Of a stretch of DNA of 64,000 bases, positions 31,740 through 62,260 are shown one piece after another. The position numbers and the translations under genes are program-made. The stretch spans positions 59,473,766-59,537,765 of the forward strand of contig NC_072801.1 in the NCBI RefSeq assembly GCF_028583425.1, written 5' to 3'. The notes beneath the pieces were generated by a model. It was not told where the DNA came from and did not search any database. It saw only the letters and a program-made list of their open reading frames with translations. Numbering within the stretch: position 1 is the stretch's first letter; every line of letters starts with the position of its first letter. The DNA comes from Eublepharis macularius (Eukaryota > Chordata > Lepidosauria > Squamata > Eublepharidae).

Positions 31740-34000
31740 AGAGGGCCCAGAAACCAAATGTTAAAAACAGTTCACTGCAATTAGAACTTATTTTGATGAT
31801 TTAGTAAAGCATATGAGAGGAGTGGAGATGGCTACATAACAGTCGGAGGGAAGGCTTGAAAAATCTGTCAAGGATGCTGTGAAAATGAAAGTTCATTTTC
31901 AAAAGAGAGGGAGCTCTAAGTAGAACAGCTTGCAATCAGAGGTTGGAGGATAAATGCCTGTTTTTTAAGGTATCCTTCAGTTTTGGGGAGGGGATAATAT
32001 GGAAAAAAATATGTCAGAATGGATTACCCTTCAAATGAAGAGACAGCAAAAGAAGACTGTGCCATGATTGTGCGATTCATTGCAATTCATTTATTAGAAT
32101 GTCAATTCTCTCTTCTTTCAGTTCAACAATGTCAACAGAAGCCTTAAAGCATTGGTGGTCAACCTTTTCAAGAGAGTTTGGCCTACAGTAATTCATCTTA
32201 ATGGGGAAGGTGTTGTGATCAGGTCTTTGAATCTCAAATGACCCTTTGATTCACATTTTCTTATTTAAGCTCTGAGTTAGCCTGGAGAGTCAGGAAGAGC
32301 AGGGCAATAGAAATGCCATTTGCTCAACTTGAACTGGAACTCCAAGTGCTCCAGTTGGAGTTGCAGGTTAGCGAAGCCAGGAGAGCTCATGAGTAGAGAT
32401 GGGTACGAACAGCAATAGGAACTAAAAAAAAGCCACGAACAGCCCAATCAGCTGTTCGCGAACAAGCTGATTGTGAGGCCCCCTTCTAAACGAACAGGTG
32501 GTCGTTGCAAGCTTCGGCTGTTTGTTGCTGTTCGTCAAGCCAGACAGTCTGGCACCTGCAATCAATTCCCTTGGCAACCAGAGGCAGGGACTGCCTAAAC
32601 TCTGTCTGAACTCCTGCTGTTACCCTGGAAACCCCAATCTAAGCCCAAATTAGCTTGATAGGCTGGTCTTCCTTTCAAGTGTGGAGCTCCAAATTTGTTA
32701 CAAGGAAGCAAAGAGCAGGGGGAGGGGGGCTCCCAGCTCTGGTTTTGCAGACAGTGAGGGAGAAACAGTTACTGTTGGCATTTTGAGAGAGAGAGAGTGA
32801 CAGTGCATTGGAGCTTGAATTTTCTTTGTGTGTGGTGGGATAGGGATCTACCTCTTCAAGTTCCAGGGCTGCTGCCAGGCTGTGTGGCCAAGCTATTATT
32901 TATTATTGGTACATTTCCTGCTGCCTGCTCAGGTAGGTATTCTGGGAGTGGTGTGGTAGGGATCTTGATGGCTGGAGGAGGGCCTGCTGGCTCCCACGAA
33001 CATCGAACATCGAACATGTTCGTGAACAGGTCATGTTCGTCAGTGTTCATTGTTTGTGGATGGCAATGAACAACGAACACCATGTTTGGGTTTTTTTTCT
33101 GTTCGTGCCCATGTCTACTCATGAGCCAGCTCTACAAGACAGGTGTTGGGGGAGAGTGGGGGATGGACTGCTCAGCCCAATGCTCCTCTCTCCAGTACAG
33201 ACTTACCAGTATGGTAAGGTGGACTTTAAGCAACTACCTTGATTTTCAGATCAGGAAGATTTAGGATTGTTTTTTGTGTCTATAACAGACTGCTCTTCAC
33301 TCTCCCCACTGAGGCAGATTTTCCTGCTGAAATTCTGTTTCCTTGCTTTAATTAAGCTGCCTCAAGCAGTATGTTAATTAATAATCAAGAGGTGGCTGGT
33401 GGGCAAATGCTACCAGGATCTGGATTCTGGTGTCAACATGCTCTTATGGGAGAAGTGGTAAGATAGGTTACCAAACTCTTTGAGGGAGAGAGGGTAGAGG
33501 CCAAAAATCCTCACGATGCATTGGCCACCTGGAAACTGCAGACTGTATAAAGAGGAGTAATAAAAAATGATGATTGTTACATAATATGATGTCATGTTAG
33601 AAAGCTGAAGGATTTTAAAAAATCACTTAATTCTTCTCACTAATTCTCTTTCATTGAGTTTCCTCAATAATATTCACCAAATAAAACAGCTTTATTTTGC
33701 ATTTGTACTGGGCAATTTTAGAAATTCCTCCAGGACTCAGAGTGTGCTGTTTTCAAACAATAAACTTCTCTCCAGAGGAACTGTAAATAATAAAAAATGA
33801 GATGGTGTAATAATAAAAAGAAATATGCAAAATAGACATACTGGAAAGCTTTTCACAGATGTTTCCTTGTATGTTTTCTAATGCATAGATGGAGACAGCA
33901 AATAAAATGTGGTTATCTTATAAATGGGGTAAAAGGTGGGGATGGGAGTAAGGCAGTTGTTCCAGGAAAAGGCTATCATTCCAACAGATCTCTGAAGAGA
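31740..34000 (+). repeat. Upstream duplicated block (copy B, before gene 2)
   Basis: It continues the block from 30932-31036 and matches 1952-4140 apart from the MITE at 32394-33117. It leads into the gene 2 promoter. Confidence 0.65.
32394..33117. mobile_element. hAT-like MITE, 724 bp
   Basis: Ends TAGAGATGGGTACGAACAG and CTGTTCGTGCCCATGTCTA form inverted repeats. The 8 bp target duplication CTCATGAG lies at 32386-32393 and 33118-33125. The related site near 2603 has a single CTCATGAG. Frames inside are not genes. Confidence 0.85.
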
Positions 34001-34006
34001 TGAAGG

Positions 34007-34025
34007 ACTACATCCCCCAGCATGC
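34007..34025 (+). promoter_or_regulatory. ZNF143/SBS-like promoter element of gene 2
   Basis: ACTACATCCCCCAGCATGC, 134 bp upstream of the ATG, in the same place as in the other copies. Confidence 0.6.
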
Positions 34026-34140
34026 TCTGAGATCATGGGTGTGCTCACTGTGGGAAACCACAAGTTGTACTGATGCCATTCCTTAATCAAAAACTCAGAT
34101 GACTTTTAGTCATTAAGAGAACCTGAGGCAAACAGCTAGC

Positions 34141-52926
<18,786 letters not shown>

Positions 52927-53359
52927 TAGAGCTGCAAAGTGGGGTGGGGATAAGAGCTAAGAGTCCAGCTGTCATTTACTTAAAGCCATCTTTCCAAGAA
53001 GCATTCCAAAATGGTGTTGCATCATGAAGCTTTAGTAAAAGGGGATAAAAAAATGAGACTTGAGAGTCAGTGTGGTGTAGAGGTTAGTGTCTGACTAGGA
53101 AGCTTCAGAATGAAAGATGGCAGCTCCTTCTTGGATTCGGCTTCATCTGGAGCAGACTCTGATACTGTAAGCAGGAGCTCAGCCGTGGAATGTCCCTTCA
53201 GTTTGTCAGATGCGTGCGCCCAAGGACAACGGGACAATGAAATTGTTGAACTTCATTAAATGCTTCCTGTTAATGTATTGTCGAAGGCTTTCACGGCCGG
53301 AGAACGATGGTTGTTGGGGGTTTTCCGGGCTGTGTTGCCGTGGTCTTGGCATTGTAGTT

Positions 53360-53400
53360 CCTGACGTTTCGCCAGCAGCTGTGGCTGGCATCTTCAGAGG
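53360..53400 (-). ncRNA. Hammerhead-ribozyme-like core 1, minus-strand copy
   Basis: Mirror of 53540-53580 in the left arm of the palindrome, with the same core and stems on the minus strand. Confidence 0.5.
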
Positions 53401-53539
53401 TGTAGCACCAAAAGACAGAGATCTCTCAGTGTCACAGTGTGGAAAAGATGTAGGTCATTTGTATCTACTGAGTAGATACAAATGACCTACATCTTTTCCA
53501 CACTGTGACACTGAGAGATCTCTGTCTTTTGGTGCTACA

Positions 53540-53580
53540 CCTCTGAAGATGCCAGCCACAGCTGCTGGCGAAACGTCAGG
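53540..53580 (+). ncRNA. Hammerhead-ribozyme-like core 1, plus-strand copy
   Basis: CCT (stem I), CTGAAGA, stem II pairing GCCAGC with GCTGGC, GAA, self-complementary ACGT, C as cleavage residue, AGG closing stem I. It fits the minimal hammerheads known from Penelope-like elements. Activity inferred. Confidence 0.55.
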
Positions 53581-53704
53581 AACTACAATGCCAAGACCAC
53601 GGCAACACAGCCCGGAAAACCCCCAACAACCTTCCTGTTAATGTTTTTTGTTGAATTCCTTTGGCCAACAACTGTGCATGTTCTTATCCTAAACCCCATC
53701 GTTC

Positions 53705-53710
53705 AATAAA
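53705..53710 (+). terminator. Poly(A) signal of gene 2
   Basis: AATAAA at the end of the conserved 3' UTR block; the equivalent site at 915-920 is intact, and the one at 57570-57575 has become ACTAAA. Confidence 0.7.
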
Positions 53711-53985
53711 GACGTGGTTCAAACAAAAAAGTGCCATAAATATGCTGTTGCTGTCTGGTTTTGATTCATAAATATGAGTTTTCATGAGGACCTACCCTCC
53801 CTAATTGAGCTGGATTTGGTGCATTCTCAACTTCCTTTCCCTCACCTCCGATCTCTCCGCCTGCCTTAGTTTGCTTCTCTCCTTTCACTCCCTTTCAGAT
53901 GTTTATGGCTGAATTCTGCCTGCTTGCTGGTGAAAGAACAGAAATTTTGCACGTCCTTCAAAAGTAAGATTTCTGACTAGAGAGG

Positions 53986-54714
53986 CCTTCCCATGTGTGG
54001 GTCTTATGCGGCCATCTGCCTTGAAACCAATCAAAGACTCCTTGAGACTAAAGCATGGATAAATACTATCAAATTTTGGTTACATCTACATTTTAAGAAT
54101 AATGAGGATAGTCTCATCTTTTTACATGCTGATGGAGTCTCAGTCATCCATGTGGCTTGACAACATAGACAAAAAATTTAACTCAATAGGGATTAATATT
54201 GAAGATTTGTTTTTCCTCACAGAAAAATCAGCTTATGCACAGATCAAACAAAGACTCCTTGACACTGAGATTCAGAATCTCAGGAGTCTTGCAATAGGCA
54301 GATGCTCACCCCTAGGTTTGGGGGTTTTACCCCATGGGTATACGGCAGAATATCTAACTTGTTTAGTGGCCCCACATTATCGCAGAACTTACTCGTTAGC
54401 TCGGTTTAATGTGCTACCTTCTGTGATACTTTATGGGAGATTCCATAAAATGCCATATGCTAACAGGTTATGCATTTGTGCTCAGCGAGACATAGAAACC
54501 CTGGAACATGTCTTTCTGTATTGTACTTATTACTGTGATATAAAGTTATCTTCCTATTGGCTACCCAGTTCCAAAAAGTTATCGGAACTGTAGCTAAATT
54601 TTTGTATCTTGCATCTATGAGGCGAGTTGTGTATTTGTAGACTGAGTTCTGGTTGTGTCAAGTGTTTTTTGTTAACATGGATGTAATGCCAATAAAGGTT
54701 GCTGAATTGGAATT
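53986..54714 (+). mobile_element. LINE 3' fragment with target duplication
   Basis: The frame 54102-54593 encodes a LINE C-terminal Cys/His cluster (CICAQRDIETLEHVFLYC). The tail ends AATAAAGGTTGCTGAATTGG. GACTAGAGAGG flanks it at 53975-53985 and 54715-54725. The paralogous spacer near 1178 is the empty site. Confidence 0.8.
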
Positions 54715-54768
54715 GACTAGAGAGGTGGTGGAGTTGGTATAAATTTCGTCACCATGGGATGTATGTGT

Positions 54769-55216
54769 GCCATATGCCATCAAGTTTCTTCCGACTTATA
54801 GTAACCTTATAAATGAAATACCTCCAAAAATGTCCTATCATTAACAGACTTGCTCAGATCTTGCAAACTGGAGGATGAGGTTTCCTTTCTTGAGGCAAGC
54901 CATCTCATTTTGGTTCTTCCTCTTATCCTACCACCTTCAACTTTTCCTAGTGCTATTGACTTTTCCAGAGAGTCCTGTCTTCTCATAATGTTGCCAAAGT
55001 ACCTCCAGCACCACATTTCAAATGAACCAATTTCCTTTCTGTCAGTTTTTTTTTCACTGTCCAACTTTCACATCCATTCATAGTAATGGGGAACACCATA
55101 GTGTGGATTTTCTTGATCTTGGTCCTCAGAGTGACATCCTGGGATATTACCAAGTAATTCAACTGTTGAGCCTGCACCTGTTGATGCATCCACAGGTGCA
55201 TCTCTTTTCATTGGAC
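54769..55216 (-). mobile_element. RTE/BovB-type LINE fragment, copy of 1233-1740
   Basis: The minus strand encodes NGCESWTVKKK, then MWCWRYFGNIMRRQDSLEKS and LGKVEGGRIRGRTKMRWL, the BovB C-terminal signature, in broken frames. Confidence 0.75.
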
Positions 55217-56520
55217 AGTGCAGTTTTTAAAAAAGGACTCTGCTGATGTGATTCACACCTTTAAAGAAGGCTTCAGAATAGTCATCCTTATCCTCCTGCT
55301 GTATTTCCTGGTGCCCACTTCCTTCGTCTCCAAACAAGTAGTCAGTCCTGCTTTTTGTCTACCTCATTGGAGTAGGAGAGGGACACTGAGAGAACACTCA
55401 AAACCTCATTTGCGTAGTGGGGCTCAGGTCTTGGACAGGGTGGGCCTTGGGAGCTCCAGGCAAGGGCAATGCAGACCCTGTGGAACTCACGGGAGATCTT
55501 TTTGTGTGATTGCATCAAGTGATTCTAAAAGGCAAAGCACCAATTCAGTTCTGTTTTTGCTGCAAGAACAAGTACTGTAGGCTCCTTTGAATTGCCAATT
55601 TGCATTTCTCGAAGGTGTAATAAAGTTTTAAGATCTGCATTTGAATGAATGGGGGTGGGGGAAACTGGGATTCTTTTGGCAATTGAGGAGGAACTGATTT
55701 GAAACATGTGAATGTACTCACAGGGAGCAAATTGAAGTGTGATTATGTGAGCGAGTGTATGGAAAGTTGGAGGGGGGGGGGGACACATGAAATGAAATTA
55801 ACTTGAGCATCCCTAGGTAGTTAGTAATATGTAGAGAGACTCTAAGAAGCAAACTTTCAACACAAATGTAAGTTAAGAAAATTTCTTACATCAGCCTTTC
55901 AGCAAATCAAAACAATACAACTATTTTTTTCTAACCAAACTTACAGTGGTTACAAAAAACAAACAAACTTGCAATGTCGTTTTAAGTTCAGTTGTGTAAC
56001 TGGTTGTCTTTGAAACCACTCATAGGAAGCAAGTTCAACTTGTGGATCCAATCAAGTGACTCCTTTGCCACAATCCTTCTGATATGAAGCAACTGGAATC
56101 CAGGCTTCTGTCCTCTTCTTCAGAATTACAGCCCTGAAATAATAATATGATTGCAATAATAATAATACCAAATGAAATATAACACCCATCCACCAGTTTT
56201 AGTCACTATTGTTCACATACATGTGTTTCTGATTATCTTATTCGCGGTGATAAGAGCACATTAATTGTTATCAAGCTCCCCAGCCACTGGCCTCTTCCTC
56301 AACTGCTTGGCTCTAGATACTGACTCTGCTCTCCTGGGCTAAACCAATTAGCTCATTGCGGTGGGGGGGCGTTTACATGTGCAACCTTAGAAAAAGCTTC
56401 CTTATGACATCATCCTTATGACATCATCATCTGGTTGTCCTTTTTCTGGCTGTGGAGGGGAAGGTATGGATTTCAGCACTCCCCACTCAACATCCAGTGC
56501 TGTTCTCCAACCCAACTGCG
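55217..56520. other. Spacer without recognised gene
   Basis: AT-rich, with scattered short frames and no motif I can place. Confidence 0.5.
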
Positions 56521-56539
56521 GTAAGGCTTAAAGAAAAAA

Positions 56540-56712
56540 AAAGCATGCTGGGAGATGAAGTCCTTCATCTCTTCAGCGATCTATTGGAATGATAATAGCC
56601 TTTCCCTGGAACAACTGTATACTGTGCTTACCCCTTTACACCTTTTATGAGATAACCATCTTTTATTGGCTGTCTCCATCTCTGCATTAGAAAACGCACA
56701 TAAAACACACAC
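56540..56712 (-). pseudogene. Inverted promoter block of the gene family
   Basis: Reverse complement of the block upstream of exon 1 (compare 33865-34025). It includes the ZNF143-like element at 56543-56561 on the minus strand. No exon 1 follows on that strand. Confidence 0.7.
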
Positions 56713-57084
56713 AAAATGTATAAAGAGAATTATTAAAGATACATCTAATAGAAAATTACAAAAATGTGAAAAAATTAATTACAAAATTACAAAAAAACCC
56801 ATCATTACTGCAATAAGGATAGGTTATAAGGAATGGTAAAGCTACAAATAACACATACAACAAAGACATGATGCTGGCTACATTCCTCTTTTGATCTTCA
56901 TCAGTCATGATGAGCAATCATATGCAAGTAATTTTGAAGACAAAAATTCAGAAGCTGACAGGTGGTATGCAGTGCAATGCAACTTCAAAGAATAAATATT
57001 GTGGACACCCTTTTCATCGGTCATGAACAACCTTGCACTTGTAAATTTGGAAGCCTGTTACAAACATTGTGGATAGATACTGAA

Positions 57085-57590
57085 TTCAGCTTTGGGAAGA
57101 AGAACCAGCTGGATCCTGAGCCTGGCTCAAGTGCGTGTGGGAGCTCGCAGGACTCCTTGGGGAAGTAATAGCACTGCAAAGTGCAGTGGGAATAATAGCT
57201 AAGAGTCCAGCTATCATTTATTCAAAGTCATCCTTCCAAGAAGAAGAGCTCCAAAAGGTTGTTGCTGTAGCAAAAGGGGATAAAAAATGAGAGACTTAAG
57301 AGTCAGCATGGTGTAGAGATTAGTGTCCAACTAGGAAGGTCCAGAATGAAAGATGGCAGCCTCATCTTGGATATAGCTTCACCTGTCCCAGACTCTGACA
57401 CCGAAAGTAGGAGCTCAGCCATGGAATGTCCCTTCTCTAATTAGGATTCACTTTGTCAGATGCATGCACCCAAGGACAATGGGACCATGAAATTACTGAG
57501 TTTCATTAAATGCTTCCTGTTGATGTTTTCTGTTGAATTCCCTTGACCAATCTCAAATCCCACCATTCACTAAAGACATGGCTCAAACAA
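57085..57590 (+). pseudogene. Orphan exon 9 end and 3' UTR
   Basis: 57087-57168 encodes FGKKNQLDPEPGSSACGSSQ and the end of exon 9 with TAA, closely matching the gene 2 C-terminus. The 3' UTR block follows at 57340-57560, but its poly(A) signal is ACTAAA. No exons 1-8 lie upstream. It is a truncated copy between genes 2 and 3. Confidence 0.8.
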
Positions 57591-57606
57591 AGAAGTGTCA
57601 TAGTCA

Positions 57607-58095
57607 GCAGCAACCCTACATGGGCTGCTATCCTGTGGTAGCCCCTATCCTGTGGAGTGATCTGCCTAAGGAAGTCAGAAGAGCCCCCATTCTCCTGGCT
57701 TTTTGTAAATGATGCAAAACTGAACTATTCAAAAAGGCTTTTTACTCAAATGGGTGGACTGTATTGTAGGGACGGGGTCTCAGATGAGTTAGGGACCATA
57801 GATTTCATCACTATATTGCCTTACATATTATCTGCTGCTTTAAATATGTACTCCTATGTACCACCAGTGCTCCATGTTGTCTAATGTTAGTCCTAGAGTT
57901 GGTTATGTTCTGCTTCAGTATTTTTCCTACTCTGTTTTGGATTCTTGCTGATACTGTGTCTTTTGAACTTGTATCTATCTGCCCAATGCATTGTTTACGG
58001 AAATGTCCTTGATACTGTCTTGAAATGTACTTAATACTGATTGTACTAATCTCATACTGTGTAATCTGCCTTGAGTCTCAGTGAGAAAGTCGGAC
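57607..58095 (+). mobile_element. CR1/L2-type LINE 3' end
   Basis: Contains GGAGTGATCTGCCTAAGGAA, CTATTCAAAAAGGC and the terminal GCCTTGAGTCTCAGTGAGAA..GACTATAA, a common reptile LINE tail. Confidence 0.65.
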
Positions 58096-58103
58096 TATAA
58101 GTA

Positions 58104-58153
58104 AATACATACATACATACATACATACATACATACATACATACATACATACA

Positions 58154-58181
<28 letters not shown>
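58104..58181. repeat. (ATAC)n microsatellite
   Basis: About 19 tetranucleotide units directly after the LINE tail, probably grown from it. Confidence 0.95.
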
Positions 58182-58184
<3 letters not shown>

Positions 58185-58319
58185 GCTGCTATTGCCTAGT
58201 TCTGATGCATAAAAATGAGTTTTTATCAGGACCTACCCTACCTAACTGAGTTGGGTTTGGTGCCCTCTCAGCTTCCTTTCCCTTATGTCCAAGCTCTTTG
58301 CCGGCATTAGTTTTCTTCT

Positions 58320-59160
58320 CTCCAATTTTTTCAATAAAGTTCCGCCTACAGTCATACACCTTAACGGGGAAGGTGTTGTGATAAGGCCTTTTAATATCAA
58401 ACCGTCTTTGATTCAGCTTTTCATAATCAAGCTCTGAGTTAGCCTGGAGAGCCAGGAAGAGCAGGGCAATGGAAATGCCATTTGCTTGACTTGAACTGGA
58501 ACTCCAAGCACTAACTGCCAGGAAGAAGGGAACAGGAAACGGGTGGACACTGGTACCTCTGTTGCGGTTACTGCAATCATTGTTCTTTGCATTGCCTCAA
58601 TGTTCTTCTGCTTACCTTCATTCGTACCTCGAGTGGACTTTGTGGACATCTCCATTTTGACTGAAAGGGAGTCTGATTACCCAATCACTCTCATCCAAGT
58701 ATATTCCCAGTTCTTTGGTGTCTGTGTAAAGTGTACTTCAGTTTATGCTGATGCTTAGACTTTGAATTCTTAGATAGAAGTATTCCTCAGGGCAGTAAGA
58801 TTACAGTTAAGGCAAAGGAGTCTTCTCTCTTCACTCTAAAAGCGAACCTGTCTGACTTTTCTTGTCAGACTCCAAAATCTTCTCCTGAGGAACTGTGAAT
58901 GCCTTCCAAATCAATATTTGCATTTGAATCAACGTTCCATTTCATTTATAGTAAAAATGAGATGCTGTAAAATTAAAAAGAATACACAAAATAGACATGT
59001 TGGCAAGCTTTTCACAGACATTTCCTTGTGTGTTTTCTAATGCATGGGTGGAGACAGGAAGTAAAAGATGGTTATCTCATAAATAGTGTAAAGGGATGGG
59101 GAGTAAGCAGCTGTTCCAAGAAAAGGCAATCATCATTCCAACAGCTCTCTGAAGAGCTGA
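58320..59160 (+). repeat. Upstream duplicated block (copy C, before gene 3)
   Basis: It matches 2405-2580 and then 3860-4140, with a deletion in between that removes the middle of the block. Frames at 58413-58758 have no counterpart in the other copies. Confidence 0.65.
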
Positions 59161-59163
59161 AGG

Positions 59164-59182
59164 AGTACATCTCCCAGCATGC
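59164..59182 (+). promoter_or_regulatory. ZNF143/SBS-like promoter element of gene 3
   Basis: AGTACATCTCCCAGCATGC, one change from the dead-copy element, 132 bp before the ATG. Confidence 0.6.
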
Positions 59183-59295
59183 TATGAAGTCTATAGGAGC
59201 GCTCAGTATGGAAAACCACATGTTGTGATGTCATTTCTCAGTCAAAAGCGCAGACGTCGTTTAGTCATTAAGAGAAACTGAGGCAAATGGCTAAC

Positions 59296-59383
59296 ATGGC
59301 AACTTATCTGCGTTACCCAGGCAAGGTGGTGATAGTGACTGGTGGCACCAGTGGCATCGGCCTGGCCAGTGTTAGAGAATTTG
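59296..59383 (+). CDS. HSD17B14: HSD17B14-like gene 3, exon 1 (partial gene)
   Basis: 88 nt, encoding MATYLRYPGKVVIVTGG, TSGIG and LASVREF, with donor GTGAGC. The cofactor loop is identical to gene 2. The rest of the gene is beyond the window: the last bases (ACTTAAATGGTGGGAAAGGC) match gene 2 at 36911-36930, about 105 bp before its exon 2. Whether gene 3 is complete is unknown. Confidence 0.85.
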
Positions 59384-60214
59384 GTGAGCATTGAGAGAAC
59401 TGGGTATGGATGGAGGAGTGGGCAACTTCTGACAACATGTGCTAGAGTCAAACCTGCCAGGAAGACTAAGAAGGCTAGCTCCCTAAATATCCAATCTGGG
59501 ATGGAGAGAAAACGGGAGGGAAGGAAATGTACTCTATATCCTCAGAGGCGCTTGTGTCTGTCAGGTGAACAAAGGACTCATGTGGTTAACTTGTAGCATA
59601 GAGACTGTTTGTTAGCTTTTGATGTGCCTTATATAAAAGCAATAATTTTCTTTGCATATGTTCCAGAAGAACTATACCTATCTGCTGTGCTTCAAATTCT
59701 GAGAAGGGGCGCGGGGAGACTGGAGGTGACATGGTTTCTATTTCAATAGCAGGTGAAGCTACAACAGCTGAATTTCATCCTGTTGTAAAGCTTTTAAAGC
59801 CCAGGCTGCTAGATTGTAAAGTGGTAATCATACTTCTGGATCCATTGTCTGACACTAGGACTGTGATCCTGTGGCTGGGGACCCTAGGTGCCCATATTTC
59901 AGGAATAAGACTGGCATTTTTTTCTTGCTGGGTCTTTTTGTTGGGGTGGATTTTACCTGTTGAATGCATGCTACTGAGGTTGCAATAAATGTTCAAGGGG
60001 TTAAATGGTTTAAATAGGATGAGCAGATGCAAAAGAAGTCCAAAGTCCTATGCTCTTAAACTGTATAGAAGAGGGTTCCCCTCTACCAAGGTGCAGTGGA
60101 AGAAGATCTATTTCCCTTGTGCCTTCTTTGAGGGTTCCTGAGGATATTTGATGGGCCAGTGAAAGAAAGATGTTAACCTGTGTGCCCGATTAGAATGATT
60201 TAATAGAGATCTTT

Positions 60215-60420
60215 TCTTATTTTATTTATTTTATTAATATTCTACCTCCCCTCCAAACTGGGACCTAAACTGGTTTACACCATTCTCCCTTTCTTCATTT
60301 TACTCTTACAACAGCAACCTTGTGAGCTAGGCTAGGCTGAGAGTGTGTGTGTGTCCTGAGGTCACCCAGCAAGCTTCCCTAGCAGAAAGGGGATTTGAGC
60401 CTGGGGTCTCCCTTGCTGGA
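60215..60420 (-). mobile_element. tRNA-type SINE, minus strand, in gene 3 intron 1
   Basis: Orthologous by position to the SINE at 35110-35340 in gene 2 intron 1 (GGGATTTGAGCCTGGGGTCT in both). Confidence 0.6.
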
Positions 60421-60759
60421 GTTTAATGAAACTTTTGAGTCCTACTGTCTGGGAGAAAAGCAGGATAGAAAATCCTTTAAATCAATTATGTTTTGAAAAG
60501 AATATCATCATCTGTACTACCATTAACAATTTCTCTAGAAACGCATTTCTCATAACAGATTAATCACTGGGAGTATATCATAGGTTTTGTGTAAAGTGCA
60601 AGGAAAGTAGGCAGGATACTGAGTCCCTCTCACAGTCGCCATGACAAGCTGGCTCTCATATCATGTTCTCCTTGTCCCTCAAGTCTCTGGTTTTATGATG
60701 GTACAAAAAGGCTAGAACAACACACAATTATTTAGCCCAAGCTGTCAGGTACCCAAGCA

Positions 60760-60990
60760 TCCAAAGGAGGAGTGTCCTGTTGAGCAAATGGCATTTCATT
60801 GGCCTGCTCTTCCTGGCTCTCCAGGCTAATTCAGATCTTGATCATGAAAAGGAGAATCACAGGCTGGTTTGGCTTTCAAAAGCTAGATGACAACACCCTC
60901 CCCCTTAAACTGGATGACTGTAGGTGGAACTCACTGGGAGTATTTCTGCCCCATTGTCCAACTTAAGGGGAGGATGTTGTGATAAGTTGG
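60760..60990 (-). repeat. Inverted upstream block inside gene 3 intron 1
   Basis: Reverse complement of the block at 2405-2580 and 58340-58510 (for example GAGCAAATGGCATTTCATTG and CTCTCCAGGCTAA). It is flanked by two copies of an intron 1 segment. Confidence 0.65.
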
Positions 60991-61078
60991 TTTAATATGA
61001 AACCAGCCTCTGATCTGCTGTTGAGACCCACTGACTGGGAGAAAAGCAGGATAGAAATCTTTTAAATCAATAATGCTG

Positions 61079-61240
61079 AATGTATTAAACAACTAATTTA
61101 TGATGATCTTATTTGTTTACTCATATTTATTCATCGTTCTTCCCCTGTATCCAGTCTCGACTGTTTTTAAACTGATTTGCAAATGGTTTTATATGTACTG
61201 GTCGTAGGCTGTAGTAATAAACTTGACTTGACTTGACTTG
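61079..61240 (+). mobile_element. Short LINE 3' end with (TTGAC)n tail
   Basis: The tail reads TAATAAACTTGACTTGACTT. Target duplication AATCAATAATGCTG at 61065-61078 and 61241-61254. Confidence 0.75.
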
Positions 61241-61994
61241 AATCAATAATGCTGTGCACAAAATGTCATCATCATCTGTACTGCCAGATGAATTACTGGG
61301 AATACCTAGTTTTTGTGTAAAGTGCAAGGAATGCAGGCAGGGCATTGTTGCTCCAGCCTTCTGCACGGAGTAGATAATGCCCTGTCCCTTTAGTATGAGC
61401 TGAATGGATGCTATGCACCAAGTGATGTTATTCACCTCCCTCCCGTGAAAAGCTTTAGCTGCCCATCTTAAGCCTCTCTTAAAGGATCTGGGCATTTTTC
61501 TCTAAGCCTGTTGCCAGCCATGGATGGGAGGGAATACATCTCATGTGTCTTACCAGTACATGCATTGAAAACATTACTCATTTGAGAAAGCATTTAATTC
61601 CCCCCTCCCCAGAAACAAAAGAACTCCTGTTGTGTTTCCAATCAAGTTGGTGGCTCTTCTGTCAGCCATTCTTAGTTTGTTGTTATGACCTGACTTGGGA
61701 ATTATAATTTCCTTCTAATGATCCTGACAAGAGCAGAAATTTCAAGTGGAATTGGCTTCACCTAGAGTTATTTAACAGGGCTAAATAGCAGGGCAGGCTG
61801 AGTGGAGAAAACCTCTTCATAGGAGTGGGCTGAGACTGATATCCATAAACAATACTTGTTGACTGGAAGATCAAGTGATGGTTTGCACGTAGGAATGGGC
61901 CATCACATATTTAACATGGAAGAGAAGATGTTCTCATCTCTTCCCATCATTTGAAGCACAAGGCATTTCAATGGATACTTTATAAATTCAACTC

Positions 61995-62260
61995 TGAGTC
62001 AGTGAGATGTGGTTAGAGGATTTGACTAGGTTCCAGGAGACCCATGTTCAAATCCCCACTCTTCCATGGACATTTGCTGGGTGATCTTAGGGCAGTCACA
62101 CACTTTCAGCCTAACTTACCTCACAGAATTGTTATTGTGAAGATAAAATGGAGAAAAGGAGAAGTAAGTCAGTCCCTTTTGGTCCCTTCTGGGGAGAAAG
62201 GCCAGGTATTAGTGAAGTCAGTGAATAAATTGTAAGTCATTGTGAACAGAAATCAAACCA
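61995..62260 (+). mobile_element. tRNA-type SINE
   Basis: Head GTGAGATGTGGTTAGAGGAT, B box GTTCAAATCCCC, body TTTCAGCCTAACTTACCTCA and the GGAGAAAGGCCAGGTATTAG tail. Confidence 0.7.

Larger units (their letters stand above)
53276..53630. mobile_element. Long palindromic Penelope-like insertion in the 3' UTR
   Basis: Arms of about 160 bp pair nearly perfectly around 53470; the left side has 33 extra bases (TATTGTCGAAGG, CACGGCCGG). Target duplication of 13 bp: CTTCCTGTTAATG at 53263-53275 and 53631-53643. The related 3' UTRs at 840 and 57520 lack the insertion. Confidence 0.85.
52927..53710 (+). other. Gene 2 3' UTR
   Basis: It carries the block conserved among the copies (GATGGCAGC, CCCAAGGACAACGGGAC, CTTCATTAAATGCTTC), interrupted by a foldback insertion, and ends at AATAAA 53705-53710. 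Confidence 0.7.

Noticed and set aside
54807..55064. 85-codon minus-strand gene
   Set aside because: BovB LINE C-terminal fragment with broken frames.
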